Assembly (NCBI GenBank): GCA_964423525.1 | Contig: CAYRFU010000045.1 | Coordinates: forward strand, 1 to 28,343 | DNA length: 28,343 nucleotides | Direction: 5' to 3' | From: CAYRFU01 sp964423525 | Lineage (GTDB): Bacteria > Vulcanimicrobiota > Xenobia > Xenobiales > JADMJV01 | Part shown: positions 15,422 through 24,548 of the stretch, piece by piece | Position numbering within the stretch: the stretch's first letter is position 1 | Layout of the letters: each line of letters starts with the position of its first letter | Notes under the pieces: model-generated | Seen by the model: the letters and a program-made list of their open reading frames with translations, nothing else | What the model was told of the DNA's origin: nothing | Databases searched by the model: none | Position numbers and translations under genes: made by a program

Positions 15422-16401
15422 ATGCAGCGACTGATGCTGTTCTTTCTATTGTGTATTCCTTTGCTGAGTTGGGCCGACGACGGCCCTACCAGCCGACCCG
15501 ACGCCCACGCCCCCATCGGGGTGATGGGCGACCACACCCACCGCGAAGGCGAGTGGATGGTCTCCTATCGCTTTATGACCATGAGAATGGAAGGTCTGTT
15601 GAACGGAAGTTCCTCCATCTCACCTCAACAGGTGCTTCGAGGCTTTATGGTCACCCCCACCGAGATGGATATGTCGATGCATATGCTCGGCCTGATGGTG
15701 GCGCCCAATGACGACGTGACCGTGATGCTCATGCTACCGTTCGTCAACAAGTCGATGGATCACCTGACCCGGCGAGGGGGAACGTTCACGACCAGTTCAA
15801 ACGGACTGGGAGACGTAGGATCAGCGCCCTGGTCAAGTTGATCGAGACCGACCATCACCGTCTCCACTTCAACGCTGGTCTCAACCTGCCGACCGGCACC
15901 ATCACCGCCCGAGACACCACTCCGATGGGTCCGGGCCAACTACTGCCCTATCCGATGCAGCTTGGCTCGGGCACTCTGGACTTGCGTCCCGGCCTGACCT
16001 ATGCTGGCGACTCAGAGGATTGGTCCTGGGGCGCCCAGGTGATGGGCACCGTGCGCCTGGGAACCAACAAACGTGGCTACACCCTGGGGAACGAAGGGGA
16101 GCTGTCGGTCTGGGGCGCTCACCGTTGGAACGACTCGGTCAGCACCTCGGTGAGGCTCCGAGGCTTGACCCGCGGCGATATTTCCGGACGAGATCCGGCT
16201 CTCAATCCTCGTCTGATTCCTACGGCCGACCCCACTATCCAGGCCGGTAGCCGACTCGATATCCTGCTGGGAGTGAATCTCCTGACCGCTGGCCAGCATC
16301 GTCTGGGCATCGAGGGAGGCGTCCCGTTAGCTCAGTCGTAAGACGGACCTCAGCTTGAGACGGACTACGTTTTGACTGCCGGCTGGCAGTTTACATTCTA
16401 G
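15422..16401 (+). pseudogene. COG4313-type outer-membrane protein, broken by frameshift and nonsense codon
   Basis: A signal peptide (MQRLMLFFLLCIPLLSWA) is followed by GDHTHREGEWMVSYRF and a Met-rich segment typical of the COG4313 'transporter' (MetA-pathway) family, thought to form outer-membrane beta barrels and often found near metal-resistance genes. Two lesions break an otherwise collinear gene. At 15817-15820 one base is missing: the frame should run GLGDVG-ISALVKLIETDHH but ends after GSAPWSS. At 16339-16341 a TAA interrupts VPLAQS-(stop)-DGPQLETDYV, after which the family C-terminus continues to the TAG at 16401. Ribosome-binding site GGAAGG lies 8 bases before the ATG. Without the lesions it would encode about 325 residues. 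Confidence 0.85.
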
Positions 16402-16426
16402 TCAACCAGAAGCCCCGGCAGCCCTA

Positions 16427-16438
16427 TAGAATAAGGGC
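16427..16438 (+). promoter_or_regulatory. Possible -10 box giving a leaderless start
   Basis: TAGAAT (16427-16432), also readable as TATAGA two bases earlier, is followed by six bases and the ATG at 16439. This matches the TANNNT-N6-ATG layout of leaderless bacterial mRNAs. No good -35 box is visible, and the AAGG just before the ATG could instead serve as a weak ribosome-binding site. Confidence 0.4.
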
Positions 16439-18208
16439 ATGATTGCCCGTTTCGTAAAAGACGGCCAGGCCCACCTCAAGCTGGTGGGTCATGGCCGCCC
16501 CGTCGCCCTCGACCAGGCTGAAGGAGAGGCCGAGTTCGTCTCGTTTGACTATGTCGACCAGTCGCTTGTCGGCTACGACCAGAGCGGGGAGATCCACTAT
16601 CGTTCGCCGGTGGGAGGTCGTTTGACGGACCTGTCTTACCAGTCAGGAGCGGATCGGCTTTGCTTCCGCCGAGGTGATCAGATCCGGGTGGTGGCAGCTT
16701 CCACCGGCGAGGCGGTCGCCACCATCACTCCCAGGGGTCTGGAATCTCTCTCTGACCTGGTGGCCCTGGACGACGGTCGGTTCGCCGTTAATACTCGCAA
16801 TCAGGAGAACACGGGAGTGATCACCACCTTCGACCCGGACCAGCCCGACCAGGTGGCCTCAGCCACTCTGGGTTTCCTCCCCCTCGAGATGGAGGCGTCG
16901 GAGGGAGGTCTGGTGGTGGCTCAGCGAACCGGTCATCTGGCCGTGGTGCGAAACGATCAGGTCCTTTTCGAAAGCGATCGGATTATCAGTCACGGCCTTT
17001 GCCAGAGCGAAGGGAAACTTTGGTGCCTCGAGGGCCTCCCCAATCGCTATCACGGAGACCGAGCCGCCCTGGTCTCCATCGATGCTGCCTCGGGTGAAGT
17101 TCGCTCTTACCCCTTCGAAGGGCGTGGCTATCAGCTGTTCCGGCACGACTCCGGGCCGTTTCTCGTTCAGGAAAGCGGTCAGGGACGTCGACTCCGCTTC
17201 CGCTGGCTGGAGCCCGGTCAGCCGGTCGGCCCGCTTTGGGAACTCGAGGGAACGCAGTTTCAACAAGTTCATCTTGATGATGCCGGCCAAATGTATGTCG
17301 TGACCAGAGAAGACCATCACCAGAGGGTTTTCCAGGTCAGCCCCGGGGAGCCACCCCGGCTGCTAGCCGAAGAGGAAGGCGCTCAGTTCTTAACGCTAGC
17401 CGTGACCGACCGTGGCTTGATGACCTTCTCCAGTAACCGAGTGACCCATCTTGAGAGCGGTCAACAGTTCGCTGACTTGACGGCCCTCGTTGACGCCCTG
17501 GGAGTTCCTGAGGTCCGCAGTCGCCAGTTTCCCGCCCTGGCTTCGATGGCCAGCCAACGAGAAGCCCGGGTCGACGAACTTTTCGCCGAGGTTCTCCGCT
17601 GGACCGATCAGCCCAATCCCCTGGCCGGAGTCGCTCTCGAGGGCGAAGTCCTCAAAGCAGGGGGCAGCCTCAATCTGGCTCTGACCGGATCCGATGCCCA
17701 GGCGGTGACGGAAGAACTCCTTCGCCTCACCGACGAGACCCGCCGTCGCCTGGTCCTCGATTCGAGCCTGCTCCATCCGGTTTCCACCCGATGGAAAGGT
17801 CTGGACGGCTATCAGGTGGAGAGGGGTGAGAACCGTATCGTGATCCACGGACCCGATTTTGAGAAACCGATCCACTTTGGCAAGAACGCTTTTGTGACGT
17901 GCCTCGTGCCCTTTCTCTCTCAAGACGGCCAGCCTCATCTGGCGGCCGGAGCGTCTGATGGAACGCTGGTTTGGTCCCAGGCCCACCCGGTAGGAAAGAC
18001 CTACCGGCTTGAGATGGGAGCAGCCGTGGCGGCGGTGGAGCCTCATCCCGAAGGCGGGCTGCTGGCTGTGGCAGCCAACGGGGCCGTGGTCCACCTGGAG
18101 GACACCGCTCTCCTGCAAGAAGCCGAGCCTCCTGATCCGGTCCAGGAGATTTTCCAGGAAGAGGACTTTCTGATCATCGGGGACACCCAGATCGAAATCC
18201 AGCATTGA
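16439..18208 (+). CDS. Cytoplasmic beta-propeller-like protein of unknown function
   Basis: This 589-residue protein has no signal peptide and no membrane helix. It is built from many short beta-strand blocks ending in polar turns, such as SGEIHYRSPVGG, TGEAVATITP, DGTLVWSQ and AVAANGAVVHLED, which suggests one or two degenerate WD40-like propellers. A central helical insert (about residues 360-450) separates two beta-rich parts and includes VTEELLRLTDETRRRL. No catalytic motif was recognised. It stands alone between a pseudogene and the ABC-F gene. Confidence 0.7.
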   Translation: MIARFVKDGQAHLKLVGHGRPVALDQAEGEAEFVSFDYVDQSLVGYDQSGEIHYRSPVGGRLTDLSYQSGADRLCFRRGDQIRVVAASTGEAVATITPRGLESLSDLVALDDGRFAVNTRNQENTGVITTFDPDQPDQVASATLGFLPLEMEASEGGLVVAQRTGHLAVVRNDQVLFESDRIISHGLCQSEGKLWCLEGLPNRYHGDRAALVSIDAASGEVRSYPFEGRGYQLFRHDSGPFLVQESGQGRRLRFRWLEPGQPVGPLWELEGTQFQQVHLDDAGQMYVVTREDHHQRVFQVSPGEPPRLLAEEEGAQFLTLAVTDRGLMTFSSNRVTHLESGQQFADLTALVDALGVPEVRSRQFPALASMASQREARVDELFAEVLRWTDQPNPLAGVALEGEVLKAGGSLNLALTGSDAQAVTEELLRLTDETRRRLVLDSSLLHPVSTRWKGLDGYQVERGENRIVIHGPDFEKPIHFGKNAFVTCLVPFLSQDGQPHLAAGASDGTLVWSQAHPVGKTYRLEMGAAVAAVEPHPEGGLLAVAANGAVVHLEDTALLQEAEPPDPVQEIFQEEDFLIIGDTQIEIQH

Positions 18209-18342
18209 AGCGTGTGCCAACCGTTGTAGAGGTCTGCCAACCAGGCAAGTAAGACTGTCATAGTTTCAGTCTAGGCTCTGAGTCTCTTGAGTTCAGTGAC
18301 CCTCGTCAAAGGAGCCCGGGCCTTGACCCGGAACCCTCTCGA

Positions 18343-20190
18343 GTGGCGATTCTAACCGCCGAGCGACTGGCCAAGAGCTTTCCCAACAAGACCCTTTTCG
18401 AAGAGGTGACCTTCGGCGTTGAAGCCCGTGAGAAGGTTGGCGTCATCGGATTGAACGGATCGGGCAAGTCGACCCTACTGAAGATTCTGGCGGGGGTTGA
18501 GGCGGCCGATGAAGGTCAGGTGGTGACCGGCCGGGATGTCAGTCTGGCCTATCTCCCTCAGCTACCCGAGTTCCCTACCGGAATGACCGCTCTCGAGGCT
18601 GTCTTCTCGGGCAGTGAGGAGCTTCGGCTGCTGGGGGCTTACGAGCAGGCCTGCCAGAAACTTGGAAACGGCGACCAAACCCAGATGGACCGGGTGGCCA
18701 AACTCTCTGACCAGCTCGAAGCTCGCGGGGCCTGGGCCCTTGAGACTCGGGCCAAAACCGTTCTGTCGGCTCTCGGGCTCCAGCAGATCGAGCGACCGGT
18801 CGACACGATGTCAGGGGGACAACGGAAACTGGTGGCTCTGGCTCGGGCCCTGGTCTCAGAGCCTGACCTTCTTCTCCTGGATGAACCGACCAACCACCTC
18901 GATATCGCTCGCATCCAGTGGCTTGAGTCGTATCTGGCCAAGAGCACTACCACCATCCTGATGGTCACCCACGACCGATTCTTTCTCGATCGCGTCACCA
19001 ACCGAATTCTTGAAGTGGAAGGTCAGTCCGTTCATAGCTTTCAGGGTAACTACGGCTTCTATCTCGAGCAAAAGGCTCTGCGCGAACAGCACCGAGCCCG
19101 AGAGGCCGAGCGGGAACAGACCCATCTCAGTCGAGAGCTGGCCTGGCTGAAACAGGGACCCAAAGCCCGCTCGACGCGTCAGAAAGCCCGCCTCAAACGA
19201 GCCCAGGAGCTGATCGACAAACCCACCGAAGCCGCCGCTCAGGAACTGAAGCTGGGCTTTGGCAGCCGCCGTCTCGGCAAGAAGCTTCTGAAGGCCCAGG
19301 GCCTTCAAGCTCGCAACCTCAAGCCTATCGACTTTCAGCTTCACCCCGGGGACCGAGTCGGCATCGTCGGACCCAATGGCTCTGGTAAAACCACCTTTCT
19401 GGAGCTTTTGACCGGTCGTCTTGAATCCGACCAGGGCACGCTCGAGTGCGGCTCGACCCTTCATCTTGGCTATTATCGCCAGGACAGCACGGACTTCGCT
19501 CCCGGGACGAAGGTGATCGAAGCGGTTCGGGAGGTGGCCGAAGTTCTTCCGATGGGAGACGGACGGTCTCTTTCGGCAGCCCGCCTTCTAGAGCAGTTTC
19601 TTTTTCCCGGAGCGATGCACTACCAGGCGGTCGACGGTCTGTCGGGAGGAGAGAGACGTCGTCTGGAGCTTTTAAGAGTCTTGATGGATCGTCCTAACTG
19701 GCTGATTCTGGACGAACCGACCAACGATCTCGATATCGAAACTCTGATTCGGCTCGAGAGCTATCTCGACGATTTCGCCGGGTGCGTCATGGTGGTCAGC
19801 CACGATCGGTATCTCCTCGACCGCATCACCACTCGCACTTTGCTTTTCGAGGAGAACGGCGTAAGAGAGTATATCGGTCTGGTCTCGGAGCTCGATTTTG
19901 AGGTGCCGACTCCTGACCCTGCTCCTGTTCGAGAGACGACTCCACGACCGACATCTCCTAGCCCCAGCCGGCGCAAATTGAGCTACAAAGAGAGTCGAGA
20001 ACTCGAGACCCTGGAAGAAAGAATCGCTAGGGACGAGGCCAGGCAGGTGGAACTGCAAAGCTTGCTGAGCGAACCGAGCGCCGATTACGCTCAGGTGCAA
20101 GGTTTCTACGAAGAGCTTGAGGCGATCGCCAAGAGGCTCGAACAGGACCTCGAGCGGTGGGCGGAACTTGAGGAGATCCAGGAAGCCTAG
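18343..20190 (+). CDS. ABC-F family ATPase (Uup/YfmR-like)
   Basis: This 615-residue protein has two ABC domains and no membrane segment. The first has Walker A GLNGSGKST (36-44), signature SGGQ (157-160) and Walker B LLLLDEPTNHLD around residue 180. The second has Walker A GPNGSGKTT (343-351), signature SGGE (434-437) and a LILDEPTNDLD Walker B. A charged linker and a C-terminal coiled coil (about 545-615) match Uup/YfmR-type proteins. ABC-F proteins bind the ribosomal E site and rescue stalled translation; some give antibiotic resistance, which cannot be judged here. The start is a GTG. AAAGGAG lies about 28 bases upstream, separated from it by a CCGGG/CCCGG hairpin. Confidence 0.92.
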   Translation: MAILTAERLAKSFPNKTLFEEVTFGVEAREKVGVIGLNGSGKSTLLKILAGVEAADEGQVVTGRDVSLAYLPQLPEFPTGMTALEAVFSGSEELRLLGAYEQACQKLGNGDQTQMDRVAKLSDQLEARGAWALETRAKTVLSALGLQQIERPVDTMSGGQRKLVALARALVSEPDLLLLDEPTNHLDIARIQWLESYLAKSTTTILMVTHDRFFLDRVTNRILEVEGQSVHSFQGNYGFYLEQKALREQHRAREAEREQTHLSRELAWLKQGPKARSTRQKARLKRAQELIDKPTEAAAQELKLGFGSRRLGKKLLKAQGLQARNLKPIDFQLHPGDRVGIVGPNGSGKTTFLELLTGRLESDQGTLECGSTLHLGYYRQDSTDFAPGTKVIEAVREVAEVLPMGDGRSLSAARLLEQFLFPGAMHYQAVDGLSGGERRRLELLRVLMDRPNWLILDEPTNDLDIETLIRLESYLDDFAGCVMVVSHDRYLLDRITTRTLLFEENGVREYIGLVSELDFEVPTPDPAPVRETTPRPTSPSPSRRKLSYKESRELETLEERIARDEARQVELQSLLSEPSADYAQVQGFYEELEAIAKRLEQDLERWAELEEIQEA

Positions 20191-20212
20191 CTCCGGGTTC
20201 GAAAGGATCATT

Positions 20213-21133
20213 GTGGGGAAATTCCGCTACACTCTGACCGACTCGGACGGCCATAAGAAGAGCGGCACTATCGAGGCTGAGAATATGGCGGCCGCCATCG
20301 CTTCTTTGTCGGAGAAGGGCCACCTGGTCACCGAGATGGAGCCGTTAGGGGCTGGTCCCAACTCCTCTCAACTCAAGATTGTGTTGACCACCGCCGTTCT
20401 GGTGGCCGTCGTGCTGGCCCTGATAGCTCCCTATTTTCTAGCTGCTCGACAGGTCGAGAAGAAAGCCGAAACCAACGCTCTTATCACGGCTATCGAGAAA
20501 GGCGACCTGAAGACCATCACCCAGCTAGGCGGTTCTCAGCCGGAGCTTTTAAATACGCCTGGGGTGGACGGCCGCCTCCCTCTTCAGGCTGCTATCATGA
20601 CGGGCGAGGCCGTAGTGGTCGAGCAGCTCCTGGCTCTGGGAGCCAACCCCAACGGTATCGGTCCGGAGGGCACAACCCCTTTGCATTGGGCCGTTTTCGG
20701 TCACCAAATGGCACTGGTCGACCAACTTCTGCAGGCCGGGGCTCGCGCCGAGGAGGCCGACGAGAGGGGGAATACCACCCTCCATTACGCGGTCTTGGCG
20801 AACAGTAAAGACTTGGCCGTTAAAATGCTCGAAGCGGGGGCCGACCCGACTCTCTCCAATCAAGAAGGCCTCAACCCACTCCATCTCGCTAGTCAGCAGG
20901 GCGAGGTCGACGTGGTCGAGGTCCTGCTTGAAGCTGGAGCGGACCCCAACCAGCCCGATAGCCAGGGGCGCACTCCCCTCCACCACGCCGCCCTCTTCGA
21001 TTCAGCCGAAGTCGCTCAACTGCTCCTCGAGCGGGAGGTGGACCAGAGTCTCACCGATCAGGACGGTCGGACCGCCGCCCAGCTGGCGGAAGCGGAACAG
21101 TTCTCCGAACTGGCCGAGTTACTGAACCGTTAA
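20213..21133 (+). CDS. GspF-N-like domain, TM helix and ankyrin-repeat protein
   Basis: From GTG 20213 (AAAGGA just upstream) the protein is 306 residues. Residues 3-45 match the short N-terminal module that precedes type II secretion/type IV pilus GspF/PilC domains: FRYTLTDSDG, then SGTIEAENMAAAIASL and KGHLVTEMEPL. A single membrane helix follows at about 56-78. About six ankyrin repeats fill 84-306, with motifs such as GTTPLHWAV, GNTTLHYAV, GLNPLHLAS and GRTPLHHAA. Ankyrin repeats bind proteins. It lies 22 bases after the ABC-F gene, and its stop codon overlaps that of the convergent prepilin gene. Confidence 0.85.
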   Translation: MGKFRYTLTDSDGHKKSGTIEAENMAAAIASLSEKGHLVTEMEPLGAGPNSSQLKIVLTTAVLVAVVLALIAPYFLAARQVEKKAETNALITAIEKGDLKTITQLGGSQPELLNTPGVDGRLPLQAAIMTGEAVVVEQLLALGANPNGIGPEGTTPLHWAVFGHQMALVDQLLQAGARAEEADERGNTTLHYAVLANSKDLAVKMLEAGADPTLSNQEGLNPLHLASQQGEVDVVEVLLEAGADPNQPDSQGRTPLHHAALFDSAEVAQLLLEREVDQSLTDQDGRTAAQLAEAEQFSELAELLNR

Positions 21134-21654
21134 GCGCCGGACCAGCGAAAGTCGCTGACCCGACCCCTAGTATCGACGTAGTAGACCTCGATGTCGGGAG
21201 AACGGTTCGACATCCAAATTACGATCGTCCCGGTGAGGCGTTCCAGCCGCCGGGCTCTGCGGCCGACATTCTCATAGCGAAAATTTGGGCGATTGGTCAT
21301 GAAGACCGCCGGGGCGGGTCGGCCTGTGCCGCCGCGTGGCCGAATCCGACCGCTCCCTGAGGCGGGATTGCGGTAATTGTATACGTTGGCAGCGGGTCCG
21401 TCCATGAGGTTGAGAGCCAGCTGGCCGTTCAAAAACCGTGGGTTGGCTCCGCCCCCGAAACGACGTCGCTGCTCGAATTGGCCCACCAGGGGAGAGAGGT
21501 CTTCAGCGGCGATGGTTCGGGCGGCTGACAAGATGGCCGTGTCCTGGGCGCGAGAACGGGCGTTTTGGACTGAAAAAGCCACGCCAGCCACGAGAATCCC
21601 GAGCACCACGATGGCTACCATCAGCTCTATGAGGGTAAAGCCACGACGCTTCAT
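21130..21654 (-). CDS. Type IV prepilin / type II pseudopilin-like protein
   Basis: From ATG 21654 this is a 174-residue protein with a class III signal: MKRRG, then FTLIELMVAIVVLGILVAGV. Prepilin peptidase should cut after Gly5 and methylate Phe6, and Glu10 is the conserved +5 acid. The globular part is Arg/Gly-rich and ends in beta strands (TIVIWMSNRS, IEVYYVDTRGRV). It could be a minor pilin or a pseudopilin; the major pilin is less likely. The frame extends 44 codons upstream, but that part is antisense to pilM. The start is clear from the prepilin motif. It is divergent from pilM with a 61-base gap. Confidence 0.9.
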   Translation of the reverse strand: MKRRGFTLIELMVAIVVLGILVAGVAFSVQNARSRAQDTAILSAARTIAAEDLSPLVGQFEQRRRFGGGANPRFLNGQLALNLMDGPAANVYNYRNPASGSGRIRPRGGTGRPAPAVFMTNRPNFRYENVGRRARRLERLTGTIVIWMSNRSPDIEVYYVDTRGRVSDFRWSGA

Positions 21655-21715
21655 TGCGAACTTGTTCTCGCTCGCTCTCGAAGGCTCCTGGACGAATCGG
21701 CCCGAAGGTGCTTGA

Positions 21716-22714
21716 GTGTTCCGTAGAAAGCCAGTAGTGGGAATCGATGTGGGCAGTTTCAGTCTGCAGTGGTCAGCCATCGACACCTGGTCGAGTAAGA
21801 ATTATGTCTGGCGCCAGGAGTTGATGCCCGAGCGGGCTTCCAGAGGCGGCCTTCTGAGTGAGGCCGAACTGACCCAAAGAGTGGGTGAACTTCTCAAGCA
21901 GGCTGAGAAAGAGGTTCCCGCATGGAACAAGTCGGCCGTGGTCGGTATTCAAGGCCGTGGAGTCGTGTGCGGTTACCTCGAGTTCCCCGAGCTCACGAGA
22001 AAGGAGCTGGAGGTGGCGGTGCTGTCGGGAGTGACCCGCGAGGTCCCCTTTCCGATGGACAGCGTCGATGTGGCTCATATCCCCGTCGAGCCCCTTCGGG
22101 AAGACAAGACCGCCGTTTTCTATACCGCTTGGAGAAAAGAAGACGCAGCCACCTTGCGGCGCGTGCTCGACCAGGCTGACATCTCAATTCGACGTTTCGA
22201 GTCAACCGGGGTGGCTCTCACCCGAGAGCTCTTCCGAAATCGGGAGCTGACTTCAGACCAGTTCTATCTGATCGTCAACGTCGGCCATCAGTTCACTCAG
22301 TTTATTGGCGTAAAGGGTGGGTATCCTTATTACCTTCGAGACGTTCCCCTGGGCGGCCAGAATATCACTTATGCCATCCAGGTAGGCTCCCAGACTTCCT
22401 GGGGCGACGCCGAGGAACTGAAACGGCGTTATCCGCTCCAGGAACTTTCTTTCGCAGCCGGCCCCGTCCTGAAAGAATGGGCTCACGAGATGAAACGGTC
22501 TCTAGCGTATTTCCGCCGTCACTTCCGGGTGGATGAGGTGGCCGCTATTTATTTCTCCGGGGGAACCGCCTTGCTCCAAGACTTACCCGCCTATCTTTCA
22601 GAAGAACTCGAGCTCCCGGTCTTGCTTGATGATTGGGACCAGCTTCTTTCCAAAAAGGGTGGGCCGGCCTGTCTTCACAAAGTTTCGTTAGGATTGGCTT
22701 TGGGACAGATATGA
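21716..22714 (+). CDS. pilM: Type IV pilus assembly protein PilM
   Basis: This 332-residue cytoplasmic protein has the FtsA/actin-like fold of PilM. Visible are phosphate-1 VVGIDVGSFSLQWSAID near the start, phosphate-2 YLIVNVGHQFTQFIG in the middle and the adenosine motif IYFSGGTALLQDLPAYL near the end. PilM binds the N-terminus of PilN on the inner face of the membrane and links the assembly ATPase to the pilus machine. The start is a GTG. Its TGA overlaps the pilB ATG (ATGA), which shows translational coupling. The usual partners pilN, pilO and pilQ do not follow. Confidence 0.9.
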   Translation: MFRRKPVVGIDVGSFSLQWSAIDTWSSKNYVWRQELMPERASRGGLLSEAELTQRVGELLKQAEKEVPAWNKSAVVGIQGRGVVCGYLEFPELTRKELEVAVLSGVTREVPFPMDSVDVAHIPVEPLREDKTAVFYTAWRKEDAATLRRVLDQADISIRRFESTGVALTRELFRNRELTSDQFYLIVNVGHQFTQFIGVKGGYPYYLRDVPLGGQNITYAIQVGSQTSWGDAEELKRRYPLQELSFAAGPVLKEWAHEMKRSLAYFRRHFRVDEVAAIYFSGGTALLQDLPAYLSEELELPVLLDDWDQLLSKKGGPACLHKVSLGLALGQI

Positions 22715-24363
22715 ATCACTGGGTCGACTTGGTAGATGGGCTTCCGGAAGAGGCCGTGGAGGAGGCCAAAGGACGAGAGGGCTTGGGCGAAACCTCAGCC
22801 GAGGACTACCTTTCCCAACTCTCCCTGGCCGATAAAGACGATGTTCGAATCGCCAAATGTCGCTTTTTTCGCCTCCCCTGCATCGAGCTCAAAGGCTACC
22901 ATGCGTCTCCTGAGGCGACCGGGCTGATCGCCGAAGAGCAAGCCCGAAAACTCCGGATTTTCCCTCTCTTCCGGATGGACGAGATCATCTACGTGGCCAT
23001 GTCAGACCCCCAGGACCTCCGTTGTGAAGACTTCGTTCGCAAACTGACGGGGCTCCGGGTCAAGCCGGTGCTGGCTGACGAGGAGGATATTCGTCAGGCC
23101 ATCACTCGGGATTATTTGAAAGCCCAAAGAGGGACCGGTTTCGTGCCCCAAACTCGCCTGGACTCGGTGGAGGATGAGGATGGCGAAACCGAGCATATGG
23201 TCGAAGGCCACTCTCCTGCCGTCAAAGAAACCGTAAAGGTGATTTCTCAAGCCATTCGCCTGGGAGCGAGCGATATTCACCTCGAACCGGACGAAGAGCA
23301 AGTTTTTCTGCGTTACCGAATCGACGGGGCTCTGCACGACTACTCCCCACCCGACCAGGAGATCTATCCGGCCGTGGTTTCACGAATCAAGATTCTTTCG
23401 GGGCTCGATATCGCCGAAAAGCGGCTCCCTCAGGATGGGCGAGCCAGTATCCAGGTTGACGGCAAGGATTACGACCTGCGGATTTCGATTCTCCCTAATA
23501 TCTACGGCGAAGGTATCTGTTTGAGGATCCTCAATCCCGAGGCCACTAAAATGGAGCTCTCGGCTATGGGGTTTGAAGAGGATACTCTGGAACGCTACGA
23601 CCGGGTTATTTCGCGACCTCACGGGATCGTGTTGGTGACCGGGCCGACTGGCTCGGGCAAGTCGACCACACTCTACGCCACCTTGCGCCGAATCATCCGT
23701 CGTGAAATCAAGACCATCACTCTCGAAGACCCTGTGGAATACAAACTGCAGGGAATTGTCCAGGTGCCTATCCGACCCGAGATCGGTTACACCTTCGCTA
23801 CCGGTTTGAGGGCGATTTTGCGCCACGACCCAGACATTGTTATGGTGGGTGAGATTCGAGATCTCTCTTCTGCTGAGATTGCCTTCAAAGCCGCTCTCAC
23901 CGGTCACCTTCTCTTCTCGACCCTTCACACGAACAGTGCTGCGCTGGCTGTGACCCGTCTGCTCGATATGGGGGTTCAGGCTTTTCAGGTGATGGCCGCT
24001 CTCAACGGAGTCCTGGCTCAGCGGCTGATCCGACGCCTTTGTAAAAACTGCAAAGTTCCTCACGAGCTCAGCGGTGCCGAGCTGAAGCTCTTAGAGATGG
24101 AGGAGCAAACTTACGAGATTTTTCGGGCCGTCGGTTGTTCGGAATGCCAGAATATCGGCTACAAAGGTCGAACCGCTATCCATGAGTTTCTTGAAATCAC
24201 TCCCGAGATGCGCCGCCTTAAGGAGGAGCAGATGACCGCTCCTTATCTTGAAAGTTTGGGTCAAGACCAGGGGTTCCGGACTCTGCGCCAGGCCGCTCTT
24301 CTCAAGCTTCGAGCCGGCGTGACTTCGGTCTCTGAAGTCCTCTCTGTCACCGGCTCCGACTGA
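22711..24363 (+). CDS. pilB: Type IV pilus extension ATPase PilB (GspE family)
   Basis: From ATG 22711 this is a 550-residue secretion ATPase. An MshE-type N-terminal domain (about 40-150) precedes the ATPase core, which has Walker A GPTGSGKST (311-319), Walker B DIVMVGEIRD (375-384, Glu381) and the His box with His399 and His406. A tetracysteine zinc site (Cys444, Cys447, Cys476, Cys479) is typical of PilB/GspE and absent from PilT. It should power pilus extension or pseudopilus assembly at the inner membrane. PilM and a prepilin nearby favour a type IV pilus. No pilT or pilC follows; the next 296 bases hold only repeats and a vestigial frame. Confidence 0.93.
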   Translation: MNHWVDLVDGLPEEAVEEAKGREGLGETSAEDYLSQLSLADKDDVRIAKCRFFRLPCIELKGYHASPEATGLIAEEQARKLRIFPLFRMDEIIYVAMSDPQDLRCEDFVRKLTGLRVKPVLADEEDIRQAITRDYLKAQRGTGFVPQTRLDSVEDEDGETEHMVEGHSPAVKETVKVISQAIRLGASDIHLEPDEEQVFLRYRIDGALHDYSPPDQEIYPAVVSRIKILSGLDIAEKRLPQDGRASIQVDGKDYDLRISILPNIYGEGICLRILNPEATKMELSAMGFEEDTLERYDRVISRPHGIVLVTGPTGSGKSTTLYATLRRIIRREIKTITLEDPVEYKLQGIVQVPIRPEIGYTFATGLRAILRHDPDIVMVGEIRDLSSAEIAFKAALTGHLLFSTLHTNSAALAVTRLLDMGVQAFQVMAALNGVLAQRLIRRLCKNCKVPHELSGAELKLLEMEEQTYEIFRAVGCSECQNIGYKGRTAIHEFLEITPEMRRLKEEQMTAPYLESLGQDQGFRTLRQAALLKLRAGVTSVSEVLSVTGSD

Positions 24364-24389
24364 ACTTGCCTACTCGCCCAGTCCGGCTC

Positions 24390-24524
24390 GGTTCAAGTCA
24401 ACTTGCGGCATGGCGGCGCCTAGACTTGCACCCCCCCCGCCAGGGATGGGCCGGTTCAAGTTAACTTGCGGCATGGCGGCGCCTAGACTTGCACCCCCCC
24501 GCCAGGGAAGGCCCGGTTCAAGTC
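24390..24524. repeat. 62-63 bp tandem direct repeat (two full copies and a partial third)
   Basis: The unit begins GGTTCAAGT, continues through AACTTGCGGCATGGCGG and CGCCTAGACTTGCA, then a run of seven or eight Cs and GCCAGGGA. Copies start at 24390, 24453 and 24515; the third breaks off after CAAGT. Period is 63 then 62 because the C-run changes length. Each full unit holds CAAGTYAACTTG, a perfect 12-base palindrome in copy 2, and a further ACTTG. The gene-free stretch 24364-24659 contains this repeat and the small frame listed next; nothing else was recognised. Confidence 0.85.
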
Positions 24525-24548
24525 GGAGGCAGCCTGCCGGTGACCGCA

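Noticed and set aside
18240..18275. Inverted repeat AGACTG/CAGTCT before the ABC-F gene
   Set aside because: Only a 6-bp stem with a 9-base loop and no T-run; too weak to call a terminator or riboswitch.
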